NCBI RefSeq assembly: GCF_014236655.1
Contig: NZ_JACMYG010000005.1
Coordinates: 62,001 to 126,000, forward strand
Direction: 5' to 3'
Source: Pseudomonas kielensis
GTDB taxonomy: Bacteria; Pseudomonadota; Gammaproteobacteria; Pseudomonadales; Pseudomonadaceae
Length of the DNA: 64,000 nt
Shown: positions 51,620 to 62,443 of the stretch, piece by piece
Layout of the letters: each line of letters opens with the position of its first letter
Position numbering within the stretch: position 1 is the first letter of the stretch
Made by a program: the position numbers and the translations under genes
The notes under the pieces: generated by a model
What the model saw: the letters and a program-made list of their open reading frames with translations, nothing else
Told to the model about the DNA's origin: nothing
Database searches by the model: none

Positions 51620-53662
51620 ATGGACCTGCGCTCCACGTTTATGGATGACGTTTCTTCCCGCCCGCGTTTGTTGGTCCTCTCCAAGGGTGCCCAACGCATC
51701 GTCACGCTGCCCTCCTTGCTGCCCGAGTACGCGCTGCATAACGGGAGCGTGGGCGACATTAACCAGGTCGACTGTGTGATGGCCTGGGGCCGTAAACCCA
51801 GTGCATTGAAAGCAATTTCCCACGCTGCACAAGCGAACTTGCCGATCCTGACATTGGAAGATGGATTCATTCGTTCGGTAGGCCTGGGTGCCGATGAGCC
51901 CCCGCTCTCCCTGATTGTCGACGACATGGGCGTCTACTACGATGCCTGCGTCCCTTCACGGCTAGAGCAATTGATCGCCGAACCACTGAGTGACGCCCAG
52001 ACCGAACGCGCCGTTGCACTGCAACAACTGTGGCAGCAACAGCGGGTATCTAAGTACAACGACGCGCGTATCGAACACCCCGAACTGCCCGATGACTGCG
52101 TGCTGGTTGCCGACCAGACCTTTGCCGATGCGTCCCTGCAAGGAGCCACTGCCGCCGATTTCAGCGCCATGCTCGAAGCAGCCCTGGCGCGTTTCCCCGC
52201 CAGTACCATTGTGCTCAAGGTCCATCCGGATGTGGTCGCCGGACGCAAGCGCGGGCATTTCGACCTGGCAGCACTGGCCAACCATCCGCGAGTGCAAGTG
52301 CTGGCACAAAATGTCCACCCCGCCGAACTGCTGCCGCGTATGCGCGCCGTGTATGTGATGACGTCACAACTGGGCTTCGATGCCTTGCTGTGGAATGTCC
52401 CCGTGCACACCTGGGGCATGCCGTTCTACGCCGGCTGGGGGCTGACCGAGGATCGTCTGCCTGCACCATCACGGCGCCAGCCAGTCAGCCTTGCGCAATT
52501 GATACACGCCAGCCTGGTGCGCTATCCGCGTTATATCAGCCCTGAAACCGGCCAGCCTTGCACACCTGAAGTGCTGATGAACTGGCTCGGGCTACAGCGT
52601 CGCCATCGCAGTGCGTTGCCGGAGTCCATTCAAATGCTCGGGTTCAGTCGCTGGAAAGAACCCTTGGTAAAGCTTTTCTTTAACGGTTCGTCAATTCGCT
52701 TCGTAAAACCCAAGAGGATACCAGCCCCTCATTTGGTGGTAGTTTCCTGGGGTTGCAAGCATGACACCTACCTCACCACACACTCCCGGCCGGTGATTCG
52801 GGTCGAGGATGGATTCTTGCGCTCCGTGGGCCTCGGCGCCGGCAAGGCCCGACCGCTTTCCTGGGTCGTCGATGACTTGGGCATCTATTACGACGCCACG
52901 CGCACCTCGCGCCTGGAACGTATCTTGCTCGATGAAAGCTTTGATAGAACCCTGATGACTCGGGCGCGGATTCTGCGCGAAGCCATCTGCAGCGCCGGGC
53001 TGACCAAATACAACTTGCCCGGCAATGCCTGGCAGCGCCCCGCGGCAGCACAACGAGTGATCCTGGTAACCGGCCAGGTGGAGGGCGATGCGTCCATTCG
53101 CTTTGGCGCGAATCGCATCCGCAGCAACCTGCAATTATTGCAGGCGGTGCGCGAGCAGAACCCCGGCGCCTGGGTGCTGTACAAGCCGCACCCCGAAGTA
53201 CTGGCCGGCACCCGTGCCCGTGGCGACGACGAAGCCCAGACCGTCAACTGGTGCGACGAAGTGATTGGCGATACACCGCTGCAACAACTGCTGGAGTTGG
53301 TCGACGAGGTTCACGTGCTGACCTCGCAATCGGGTTTCGAAGCCTTGCTGCGCGGGGTGCCGGTGACCACCTATGGCCAGCCGTTCTATGCCGGCTGGGG
53401 GTTGACCCGGGATCAGGACTTGCAACCCGAAGTACAGGCCAGGCGCATGCGCCGGCTGAACCTCGATGAACTGGTGGCCGGCACCTTGCTGCTCTACCCC
53501 ACCTATGTCAGCCGCATCACCAACCGCTTTACCACCGCTGAACAGACTCTTTACGAATTACAGAATTGGCACGCTTTACCGCAGCCAGGAGCACCATCCA
53601 GATGGCAGGAATTGAAACAGCGCTTGAGCAGTTTATTAGGCATCAGTCGCCTGAGAAGCTGA
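51620..53662 (+). CDS. kpsC: Capsule beta-Kdo transferase KpsC
   Basis: This 680-residue protein, close to the 675 of E. coli KpsC, has two related transferase modules. Each shows the paired signature: LEDGFIRSVGLGA ... VLKVHPDVVAG ... PFYAGWGLTEDR in the first half, and VEDGFLRSVGLGAGKA ... YKPHPEVLAG ... PFYAGWGLTRDQ in the second. KpsC alternates beta-2,4 and beta-2,7 Kdo links to build the poly-Kdo linker between lipid and capsule. The ATG at 51620 is the first ATG giving a family-like length; a TTG 51 bases upstream is also possible. It overlaps kpsS by 61 bases. Confidence 0.92.
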   Translation: MDLRSTFMDDVSSRPRLLVLSKGAQRIVTLPSLLPEYALHNGSVGDINQVDCVMAWGRKPSALKAISHAAQANLPILTLEDGFIRSVGLGADEPPLSLIVDDMGVYYDACVPSRLEQLIAEPLSDAQTERAVALQQLWQQQRVSKYNDARIEHPELPDDCVLVADQTFADASLQGATAADFSAMLEAALARFPASTIVLKVHPDVVAGRKRGHFDLAALANHPRVQVLAQNVHPAELLPRMRAVYVMTSQLGFDALLWNVPVHTWGMPFYAGWGLTEDRLPAPSRRQPVSLAQLIHASLVRYPRYISPETGQPCTPEVLMNWLGLQRRHRSALPESIQMLGFSRWKEPLVKLFFNGSSIRFVKPKRIPAPHLVVVSWGCKHDTYLTTHSRPVIRVEDGFLRSVGLGAGKARPLSWVVDDLGIYYDATRTSRLERILLDESFDRTLMTRARILREAICSAGLTKYNLPGNAWQRPAAAQRVILVTGQVEGDASIRFGANRIRSNLQLLQAVREQNPGAWVLYKPHPEVLAGTRARGDDEAQTVNWCDEVIGDTPLQQLLELVDEVHVLTSQSGFEALLRGVPVTTYGQPFYAGWGLTRDQDLQPEVQARRMRRLNLDELVAGTLLLYPTYVSRITNRFTTAEQTLYELQNWHALPQPGAPSRWQELKQRLSSLLGISRLRS

Positions 53663-54918
53663 AGGCGCAGGCGCCCCATCGCCCTCTTCCGCCTCAGCCG
53701 CACAACAGCTTCTTGTTCCTGCAGGGCGTCAGCTCGCCGTTCTTCGCGCGACTGGCGAAGGCCCTGCGGGCGATCGGCCAACGGGTGCACAGCATCAACT
53801 TCAACGTCGGTGATGTGCTGTACAGCGCCGGCTCGCGCCATGGGTTTTCGGCGCGCCCCGACGAACTCGAATCGTTCTACAGCCAACGCTTTCACGACCT
53901 CAACATCACCGACCTGGTGCTGTTCGGTGACTGCCGCCCGGTGCATCGCCCCGCCATCGCCCTGGCTCGGCGCCTGGGTATTCGTGTTCACGTGTTCGAA
54001 GAAGGCTACTTCCGCCCCTACTGGATCACCCTTGAGCGCGATGGGGTCAACAACAACTCCCTGCTGCCCCGCGACCCGGACTGGTACCGCGAGGTCGGCA
54101 AGAACGTCCCGCGCTATGACAATGGCAATCCGTTCAAGTTGTCGTTTGTCGCCCGTGCCGCGCATGACGTGCTTTACCACAGCGGCGGCGCGCTGAACAA
54201 ACTGTGCTTCCCCCATTACCGCACCCACGCCCCGTTCAATGCGGCCAAGGAATACGCCGGCTTCATTCGCCAGGGCGTGCGCCTGCTGTTCGCCGGGCGG
54301 CGTGACGACGCGCTGGTGACCGAAGTCGCCCGTGAACGCCACCCGACCTTTTTGCTGCCGCTGCAACTGGACAGCGATGCGCAAATCAAGGATCACTCGG
54401 CGTTCGCCAACATGTTTGAAGTCATCGACCATGTCATTGCTTCGTTCGCCGCCTTTGCCCCCGGCGAGGCACGCTTGCTGGTGAAGAACCATCCACTGAC
54501 CCCCGGCCTGGTCAACTATCACCGCATCACCCAGGCACTGGCCAAGCAGTACGGCGTGGCCGACCGGGTCGACTTCCTGCAAAGCGGCCACATGCCGACT
54601 CTGCTGTCGCACATCGCCGGGATGATCACGGTCAACAGCACCGCAGGCGCCTCGGCGCTGCTGCACAAGCGCCCGACCTACACACTCGCCAACCCGATCT
54701 ACGCCATGCCGGGATTGACCCAACAGGGCAGCCTCGACGACTTCTGGCGCCATCACGAAGCGCCTGACATGGCGCTGTTCCGGGATTTTCGCAATACCGT
54801 GATCCACACCACCCAGATCAATGGCGGCTTCTACACCGGCTGCGGGATCGACATGGCGGTGAACAACTGCCTGGACGTGTTGCTGGCTAAAACTTCGAGA
54901 ATCGAAAACTTCTTATGA
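53602..54918 (+). CDS. kpsS: Capsule export Kdo transferase KpsS
   Basis: This 438-residue protein adds the first Kdo to the lipid acceptor (lysophosphatidylglycerol in E. coli). Signature stretches are NSFLFLQGVSSPFFARLAKAL, VHVFEEGYFRPYWITLERDG, LLVKNHPLTPG and ITVNSTAGASALLHKRPTY. The ATG at 53602 has AGGAG 10 bases upstream and was preferred over a TTG 36 bases earlier. The gene starts inside kpsC and ends overlapping the dehydrogenase gene as ATGA, so translation is coupled in both directions. Confidence 0.92.
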   Translation: MAGIETALEQFIRHQSPEKLKAQAPHRPLPPQPHNSFLFLQGVSSPFFARLAKALRAIGQRVHSINFNVGDVLYSAGSRHGFSARPDELESFYSQRFHDLNITDLVLFGDCRPVHRPAIALARRLGIRVHVFEEGYFRPYWITLERDGVNNNSLLPRDPDWYREVGKNVPRYDNGNPFKLSFVARAAHDVLYHSGGALNKLCFPHYRTHAPFNAAKEYAGFIRQGVRLLFAGRRDDALVTEVARERHPTFLLPLQLDSDAQIKDHSAFANMFEVIDHVIASFAAFAPGEARLLVKNHPLTPGLVNYHRITQALAKQYGVADRVDFLQSGHMPTLLSHIAGMITVNSTAGASALLHKRPTYTLANPIYAMPGLTQQGSLDDFWRHHEAPDMALFRDFRNTVIHTTQINGGFYTGCGIDMAVNNCLDVLLAKTSRIENFL

Positions 54919-55691
54919 CGCACCCGTCTTCACCCCGCTGCATCCTCATCACCGGCGCCACGGGCGGCATCGGCGGCGCCCTGGCGCCCGCCTACGCGGC
55001 GCCGGGCGTGACCTTGATCCTGCAAGGCCGGCGCATGGACCGCCTTGAGGAGATGGCCAGCGAATGCCGCGCCCTCGGTGCCCGGGTACTGCTCGAAGCC
55101 CTCGACGTACGTGATCTGGACGCTTTGCGCGCCATGGTCCGGCGGGTCAGCGAGGCCGAGCAACCGGACCTGGTGCTGGTCGGTGCCGGCCTCAACACGG
55201 CTGTCGGCAGCAATGGCGAAGCCGAGTGCTGGGACGACAGCCGCGCCCTGCTGGAAGTCAACGTAATGGCCGCCCTGGCTACCGTGGAAGCGGCGTTGCC
55301 GGCCATGCGGGCGCGCGGTAACGGCCAGATCGCCCTGTTCAGCTCCCTGGCCGGCTGGCGCGGCTTGCCGGTCACCCCGACCTACAGCGCCAGCAAGGCA
55401 GCGATTCGGGTCTACGGCGAGGCCATCCGCGACTGGCTCGCGCCAGAGGGCGTGCGGATCAACGTGATCCTGCCGGGTTATGTCGAATCGAAAATGTGCT
55501 TTGAGATGCCCGGCCCCAAGCCGTTCCTGTGGACCGCCGAAAAAGCCGCACGACGCATCAAGCGCGGACTGGCCGCCAACCAGGGGCGCATCAGTTTCCC
55601 GTTCCCGCTGAACCTCGGCACCTGGTTGCTGGGGGTGATTCCCCAGCGCCTTTCTTCGTTCATCCTGCGTGGTCTGAATTACAGTGAGTGA
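54915..55691 (+). CDS. Short-chain dehydrogenase/reductase (RkpH-like)
   Basis: This 258-residue classical SDR has the NAD(P)-binding TGATGGIGGAL motif at the N-terminus, the catalytic YSASKAA (Tyr-x3-Lys) near residue 157 and a preceding Ser in FSSLAGW. The C-terminal part has a hydrophobic segment, suggesting membrane association. Together with the alpha-oxoamine synthase at 61069 it resembles RkpH of rhizobia and 3-ketosphinganine reductases, which reduce an amino-ketone lipid. It overlaps kpsS by four bases and the next gene by eight. Confidence 0.8.
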   Translation: MTHPSSPRCILITGATGGIGGALAPAYAAPGVTLILQGRRMDRLEEMASECRALGARVLLEALDVRDLDALRAMVRRVSEAEQPDLVLVGAGLNTAVGSNGEAECWDDSRALLEVNVMAALATVEAALPAMRARGNGQIALFSSLAGWRGLPVTPTYSASKAAIRVYGEAIRDWLAPEGVRINVILPGYVESKMCFEMPGPKPFLWTAEKAARRIKRGLAANQGRISFPFPLNLGTWLLGVIPQRLSSFILRGLNYSE

Positions 55692-57210
55692 ATTGTCCAT
55701 CCTTCAGGCTGCGGTAGTCGGCCTGCTCCTCACCGTGTTCATCGAACGCCTGCTGATCCCCCGCCCGAACCTGCGCCGACCGCTGGGCAACTGGTGGCTG
55801 CACGCCGGCCTGTGGTGCGTGAGCCTGGCCGTGCTCTACGCCCTGACCGCTCGCCCGCTGTTCAGCGCAATCAACGTCCTGCTGCTGTGGCTGTTGATCG
55901 TGATGGTCAGTAACGCCAAGTACCACTCCCTGCGCGAGCCGTTCGTGTGCGCCGACTTCGAGTACTTCAGCGATGCCGTGCGCTTCCCGCGGCTGTACCT
56001 GCCGTTCTTCGGTGTCGGCAAGGCCGCGTTGCTGGCAATCGGTTTCCTCGTATACCTGTGGGCCGGGCTGACGTTCGAGCCCGAAGTCGCGGGGGGGCGT
56101 AGCAGCGCGCTCTGGCTCGGATTAGCCGGGTTGCTCCTGCTGCACCTCGGCCACCGCCGCCGTAGCGCGCCGACTTTCGACGCCGAAGCCGACGTGCGAC
56201 GGTGGGGCTTGGCAGGAAGCCTATGGGGCTACTACTGGGCCGCCCGCGCCACCGTCGATCCAGCCACCCTGGGTTCGCCATTCAGCAAAGCCCCTTCGCC
56301 CACACCCGCGACTGCCCTACCCGACCTGGTATCGGTGCAAAGCGAATCGTTTTTTGACGTGCGCGATTTGTGGCCCGGCGTGAAAACCCAGGTGCTCAGC
56401 GAGTACGACCGCCTCGCCGGCGAATCCCTGGCCCGCGGCAAACTGCAAGTCGCCGCCTGGGGCGCCAACACCGTGCGCACCGAATTTGCCTACCTGACCG
56501 GCATTCCCGGCGACCGCCTCGGCGTGCACCGCTTCAACCCGTACCGGGTGCTGGCCCGCCAGGGCCTGCCGAGTATTGCCGCCCACCTCCAGGCCCAGGG
56601 CTATCGCACTATCTGCGTGCACCCTTACGACGGCAGCTTCTATGGCCGCAACAAAGTGCTGCCGGCCCTGGGTTTCGACGAATTCATCGATGTCCGCGCC
56701 TTCAACGATTCGCAAAAGGCCGGACCGTTCATTGGCGATTGCGCAGTGGCCGACAAGATCCGCGAACTGCTCGATGACCCGGCGCGCACCCAACCCTTGT
56801 TCATCCACGCAGTGACCATGGAAAACCACGGACCGCTGCACCTGGAGACCGTCGAAGCCAGCGAACTGCCGAACTGGTTCGACCGTCCGCTGCTGGCCGG
56901 CATGGACGACCTGGCCCCCTACCTGCGGCACATCAGCAATGCCGACCGCATGCTCGGGCAACTGCGCACCACCTTGCTCGAGCAGCCGCGCGAGGCGTTG
57001 CTGTGTTTCTTTGGCGACCACGTGCCGATCCTGCCCCATGTGTACCAGGCCGTTGGCGCGCCAGCGGGCGACACCGACTACCTGATCTGGTCCAACCGTC
57101 ACCAGAGCAGTGCCAGTCCCAGGACGATCCGTGTCGATGCGCTGTCCAGCCAACTGCTCGCTTGCGCCCATCAGGCCCGCACGCCGACGGTTGCGGCGCA
57201 GGTGCTCTGA
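55684..57210 (+). CDS. LTA-synthase-like (sulfatase-fold) membrane phosphotransferase
   Basis: This 508-residue protein starts at GTG. The first 170 residues hold about four or five membrane helices, then a periplasmic alkaline-phosphatase/sulfatase-fold domain: LVSVQSESFFDVRDL, the probable nucleophile Thr in NTVRTEFAYLTG, and LLCFFGDHVPILP. This pattern is that of LtaS and OpgB phosphoglycerol transferases and of phosphoethanolamine transferases. It may decorate the capsule or its lipid with a phospho-alcohol. A membrane protein gene is also found at this place in rhizobial rkp clusters (rkpI), though I cannot confirm orthology. Confidence 0.8.
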   Translation: MSELSILQAAVVGLLLTVFIERLLIPRPNLRRPLGNWWLHAGLWCVSLAVLYALTARPLFSAINVLLLWLLIVMVSNAKYHSLREPFVCADFEYFSDAVRFPRLYLPFFGVGKAALLAIGFLVYLWAGLTFEPEVAGGRSSALWLGLAGLLLLHLGHRRRSAPTFDAEADVRRWGLAGSLWGYYWAARATVDPATLGSPFSKAPSPTPATALPDLVSVQSESFFDVRDLWPGVKTQVLSEYDRLAGESLARGKLQVAAWGANTVRTEFAYLTGIPGDRLGVHRFNPYRVLARQGLPSIAAHLQAQGYRTICVHPYDGSFYGRNKVLPALGFDEFIDVRAFNDSQKAGPFIGDCAVADKIRELLDDPARTQPLFIHAVTMENHGPLHLETVEASELPNWFDRPLLAGMDDLAPYLRHISNADRMLGQLRTTLLEQPREALLCFFGDHVPILPHVYQAVGAPAGDTDYLIWSNRHQSSASPRTIRVDALSSQLLACAHQARTPTVAAQVL

Positions 57211-57214
57211 GTCC

Positions 57215-57793
57215 GTGGCCAAGATCGTTCTAGGCAGCGACCTGACGCCTGAGGCGCTGGCGAATCCGCAACTGGCGCACCTGGTCACGGGTGGGCGCGG
57301 CTCCCTGGCATTCCTGATCGGCGACAATGCCTGCCGCGAGCGGCTGCTCGGCACCAGCATTCACTGGGACCGCGTGCTATTGGCCTTCGAAGACGGCGCC
57401 GCTGTGGGTTATGTCGCCTTCAAGCACCATCTGCGCGGCCCCTTCGCGCTGCGCCCGCAACCCTTTGTCCGTGAGTTCGGCTGGCCGATGGGCTGGCTGC
57501 GGTTTGCCGGATTCTGCCTCAGTGAACTGCGGGAGTGGCGCTATCCGTTCCTGCTGTATGGCTTGCGCGTGAGCAAGACGGCCCGCCACCACGGCATTGG
57601 CTCGGCGCTGGTCCAGGCCTGCTGCCAACAGGCCGCGGCCCGTGGCTTCAAGGAGGTGTTTCTGGAAGTGCCGCTGGACAACGATCGCGCCCGTGCGCTC
57701 TACCTGCATAACGGTTTCCGGTTGCTGCGCAAGCGCTGGGTGCCCTGGCCACCGGTGCGCAGCATGCAGCGGCGCCTGGAGGCGGTCCTTTGA
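57215..57793 (+). CDS. GNAT-family acyltransferase
   Basis: This 192-residue protein starts at GTG, four bases after the previous stop. The GNAT motif A is VSKTARHHGIGSALVQACCQQAAARGF and motif B is LDNDRARALYLHNGFRLL. In between are hydrophobic aromatic stretches (LRFAGFCLSELREWRYPFLL) suggesting a lipid-like or large substrate. In this context it may N-acylate an amino-lipid or amino-sugar intermediate. Its stop overlaps the TTG start of the next gene (TTGA). Confidence 0.8.
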   Translation: MAKIVLGSDLTPEALANPQLAHLVTGGRGSLAFLIGDNACRERLLGTSIHWDRVLLAFEDGAAVGYVAFKHHLRGPFALRPQPFVREFGWPMGWLRFAGFCLSELREWRYPFLLYGLRVSKTARHHGIGSALVQACCQQAAARGFKEVFLEVPLDNDRARALYLHNGFRLLRKRWVPWPPVRSMQRRLEAVL

Positions 57794-59916
57794 ACGGCCT
57801 CGAATCGCCACCGATCAAGCTGGCGCCGCTGGTAGAAGGCCCGGGCTGGGTCGGCATCATGCAGCAGTGGGTGGCGTGGAATGTCCTGCACTTACCGCAG
57901 TTCCTCGGTCCGGAAGGTTCGCCCTTCTGGTTGTGGCGCCGTGGGCGGCATGCACCCAAGGGCCTGAAGGCCATTGCCGGGATCGGCTACAAGGACTCCT
58001 CGGCCCAGGCGCGAGTGCTGTGCAAGCGCTGGGGCCTGCCCTACATCGCCATCGAAGACGGCTTCCTGCGCTCCTCATCGCTGGGCATCGAGGGCGACAC
58101 ACCCATGTCCCTGGTGGTCGATCCGGTGGGCATCCACTACCTGGCCGACCGACCTTCGCTGCTGGAAAACATCCTCCAGGATCCCGCCAGCCTGACCGCT
58201 GCGGAACTGGACAGCGCGCGACAACTGATCGCCCTGATGCGCAGCAGTGGCATCGGCAAGTACAACAACGCCCCGGACCTCGACCCGAATGACCCCTTGG
58301 GCCGCGAGCGTCCATTGGTCTTGGTGGTGGACCAGACGGCCGGCGACTACTCGATCCCCGGTGGCGGTTTGTGTGAGGCCGACTATGTGCGCATGCTCGA
58401 CGCAGCCCTGGCGGAAAACCCCGATGCCGAGGTGCGCGTACGCATTCACCCGGACTGCGTCGGCGGCCAGAAACCCAGTTGCCTGCTGGCGGCGGCCACC
58501 GAGCGCGGCGTCACCCTGGAAGCGCGCCCGGTGTCCTGGGCCTCACTGGCCCGACGGGCCCGGCGGGTCTACATCGGCACCAGCCAGGCGGGACTGGAGG
58601 CCTTGATCCAGGGTGTGCCGGTGACCTGTTTTGGCCTGCCGTTCTATGCCGGCTGGGGCCTGACCGACGACCGCATGCCGATTGCCCGGCGCCAGGCGCG
58701 ACCGGACCTGGTGCAACTGGTGGCAGCGGCCTACGTGCGCTACTGCCGCTACGTCGACCCGCTGACCAGCCAGCCCACCGACGCCCTGACCGTGGCCCAT
58801 CAACTGGCACGCCAGAAGGCCCGGGATAGTGAGTTTGCCGGGCACTTCACGGTGCTGGGGGTCAAGCGTCACAAACAGCACAACGTCCGCCGCTTTTTCA
58901 GCAGCCGCTGGGGTCGCCTGGACTTCTGCGAAGACCGCCCGGCACTGGTCACGGACGTCGCGGCCAAAGGCGGCAAGCTGTTGGTGTGGGCGGCGCGTGA
59001 GCCGGCCGATCTCAAGGCTCGCGCCAGCCGTCATGGGGTCGCCGTGTGGCGAATTGAAGACGGCTTTCTGCGCTCCAACGGGCTCGGCGCACTGAATGCA
59101 CCGGCCCTGTCGCTGGTGCTCGACCGCAGCGGCATGCACTTCGATGCCAGCGCCAGCAGCGACCTGGAGTCGCTGCTCCAGCACGAGGAGTTCGATGAGG
59201 CCACGCTGGCCGAGGCCGCGCGCCTGCGTGAGCGGATCGTGACCCTGGGGGCCAGCAAGTTCAATCTCAAGAGTGACCTGGCCGGCCAGGTCTGCGCCCG
59301 TCCCGGACAACGCCGGATCCTGGTGCCCGGCCAAGTGGAGGACGATGCCTCGGTGCGCTGCAGCGCCGGCCCCCTGCTCGACAATTTCGAGCTGCTGAAA
59401 CAGGTACGACTCAACGCTCCCGATGCCTGGATCGTCTACAAACCGCACCCGGATGTCGAAGCCGGCAAGCGCCATGGCGCGGTGTCGAGCGATCGCCTGC
59501 TGGGCCTGGCGGACCAGGTGCTGCCAGGGATCGATATCGCCCGCCTGTATGGGCAGGTCGATGAAGTGCACACCCTCAGTTCCACTGCCGGTTTCGAAGC
59601 GTTACTGCGCGGCCTCACAGTGGTCACCTATGGCACCCCGTTTTATGCCGGCTGGGGCCTGACACGTGACCAGCAGCCTTTAGCGCGCCGCACCCGGCGC
59701 CTGACCCTGGACCAGTTGGTAGCCGGCGCCCTGTTGCGCTATGCGCGCTATGCCGACCTCCAGCAAGCTATGCCCTGCGATGCCTGGCATGCCCTGACAT
59801 GCCTGTCGACCCCGAGGCCGCCGCGCCTGACGCTCCCTGCGCGTCTGCTGCCGCTGCGCAACTACACCCGGACCATGCTCGGCTGCGACCGTGCATCAGT
59901 CCCACTCAAGGATTAG
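57790..59916 (+). CDS. Second KpsC-like capsule transferase (RkpJ-like)
   Basis: This 708-residue protein has the same two-module build as KpsC. Signatures are IEDGFLRSSSLGIEGD, VRIHPDCVGGQK and PFYAGWGLTDDR in module one, and IEDGFLRSNGLGALNA, YKPHPDVEAGK and PFYAGWGLTRDQ in module two. Both modules keep the motifs, so it should be active. The TTG start is supported by GGAGG seven bases upstream and the TTGA overlap with the GNAT gene. Two complete KpsC-type proteins in one locus are unusual; this one may correspond to rhizobial RkpJ. Confidence 0.88.
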   Translation: MNGLESPPIKLAPLVEGPGWVGIMQQWVAWNVLHLPQFLGPEGSPFWLWRRGRHAPKGLKAIAGIGYKDSSAQARVLCKRWGLPYIAIEDGFLRSSSLGIEGDTPMSLVVDPVGIHYLADRPSLLENILQDPASLTAAELDSARQLIALMRSSGIGKYNNAPDLDPNDPLGRERPLVLVVDQTAGDYSIPGGGLCEADYVRMLDAALAENPDAEVRVRIHPDCVGGQKPSCLLAAATERGVTLEARPVSWASLARRARRVYIGTSQAGLEALIQGVPVTCFGLPFYAGWGLTDDRMPIARRQARPDLVQLVAAAYVRYCRYVDPLTSQPTDALTVAHQLARQKARDSEFAGHFTVLGVKRHKQHNVRRFFSSRWGRLDFCEDRPALVTDVAAKGGKLLVWAAREPADLKARASRHGVAVWRIEDGFLRSNGLGALNAPALSLVLDRSGMHFDASASSDLESLLQHEEFDEATLAEAARLRERIVTLGASKFNLKSDLAGQVCARPGQRRILVPGQVEDDASVRCSAGPLLDNFELLKQVRLNAPDAWIVYKPHPDVEAGKRHGAVSSDRLLGLADQVLPGIDIARLYGQVDEVHTLSSTAGFEALLRGLTVVTYGTPFYAGWGLTRDQQPLARRTRRLTLDQLVAGALLRYARYADLQQAMPCDAWHALTCLSTPRPPRLTLPARLLPLRNYTRTMLGCDRASVPLKD

Positions 59917-59919
59917 ACC

Positions 59920-60963
59920 ATGCCTGCATCACTGAAGGACCTGGGCCGTTATGCGGCACTTCCCTGGCATTGCCTGCAATTGCTGACCCACGCCAAATCG
60001 TTCGAGAACAACCCGGTGCTGGGCAGCGCCCGGCTCAACGCCCTGGGCTTGCATGTACAGCGCCGCCAACTGGCCATGGGCATGGCCGCCATGCGCCGCC
60101 GGGCCCTGGCGCCACGGCTGGATGGCGCAGAGCTGGCGAGCTTCGAGGAACAGGGGTTTTTCGTGCGCGAGAACGCCCTGCCCGCCGAGCAGTTTGCCGC
60201 CTTGCGCGCTGAATTGGGCGACCTGCGCAGCACCGGCTGGGAGATGCGCCAGGGTAAGGCGGTGACTCGGCGAGTCAGCCTGGACCAGGACGTGCTGGCG
60301 AAAAACCCGGCCAGCGCCGCCTTTGTCGCTGACCGGAGCGTGCGCGACCTGATTGCGTATGCCTCGTCGAACACCGGCGGAATCACCTATCAACTGCAGT
60401 CGATCGTGATCGATGGGGTGAACGCCGAGCAGGACCCGCAAACCCGCCTGCACGCCGACACCTTCCACCCAACGGCCAAGGCCTGGCTGTTTCTCGATGA
60501 TGTGGCCGACGACCAGGGGCCGTTCAGTTACGTACCCGGCTCCCATCGCCTGACGCCGGAGCGCCTGGCCTGGGAATATCGCCAAAGCCTCGGCGCGGCA
60601 CGCTCCCACGAGCAGATGCACCGCGAAGGCTCGTTCCGCATTCATGAACACGAATTGGCCGAACTGGGCTTGCCGGCACCCCGACGCTTCTCGGTCCCGG
60701 CCAACACCCTGGTGGTGGCCGACACCTCGGGCTTCCACGCCCGCTGCCCGAGCCTGCGCCCCAGCCATCGCGTGGAAATCTACGCCAGCCTGCGCCGCAA
60801 CCCATTCATCCCCTGGCGCGGCGCCCACCTGTTCGCCCTGCCCTGGATCGCCAACCACCACATGCGCTGGGACATCCGCCTCAAGCGCCTGATGGGCTTC
60901 GACAAACGCAGCCACTGGCGCTTCATCGAACAGCTCAACGCCTACGAAAAGCCGTACATCTGA
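59920..60963 (+). CDS. Phytanoyl-CoA dioxygenase (PhyH)-family protein
   Basis: This 347-residue Fe(II)/2-oxoglutarate oxygenase-like protein has the facial triad H-x-D in RLHADTFHPTAKAWLFLDDV and the distal region with FHARCPSLRPSHRVEIYASLR, which supplies the 2-oxoglutarate-binding Arg. YVPGSHRLTPERL is also typical of PhyH proteins. It ends the plus-strand capsule operon, three bases after the second KpsC-like gene. Hydroxylation of a fatty-acyl or sugar part of the capsule anchor is a reasonable guess; the substrate is not known. Confidence 0.8.
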   Translation: MPASLKDLGRYAALPWHCLQLLTHAKSFENNPVLGSARLNALGLHVQRRQLAMGMAAMRRRALAPRLDGAELASFEEQGFFVRENALPAEQFAALRAELGDLRSTGWEMRQGKAVTRRVSLDQDVLAKNPASAAFVADRSVRDLIAYASSNTGGITYQLQSIVIDGVNAEQDPQTRLHADTFHPTAKAWLFLDDVADDQGPFSYVPGSHRLTPERLAWEYRQSLGAARSHEQMHREGSFRIHEHELAELGLPAPRRFSVPANTLVVADTSGFHARCPSLRPSHRVEIYASLRRNPFIPWRGAHLFALPWIANHHMRWDIRLKRLMGFDKRSHWRFIEQLNAYEKPYI

Positions 60964-61003
60964 GAGAGCGGTTTGCAGGCTTGCCCGCGGCGTTCTCCAG
61001 ACC

Positions 61004-61027
61004 ATCGCGAGCAAGCTCGCTCCTACA
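61004..61027. repeat. REP-like element
   Basis: ATCGCGAGCAAGCTCGCTCC followed by TACA is the core of a very common intergenic repeat in P. fluorescens. It lies between the convergent PhyH-like and alpha-oxoamine synthase genes. Confidence 0.75.
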
Positions 61028-61068
61028 GTTTTATCGGGGGTGATTCTCGGTAGAGATGCCGCCTGGGC

Positions 61069-62436
<1,368 letters not shown>

Positions 62437-62443
62437 TCAAACA

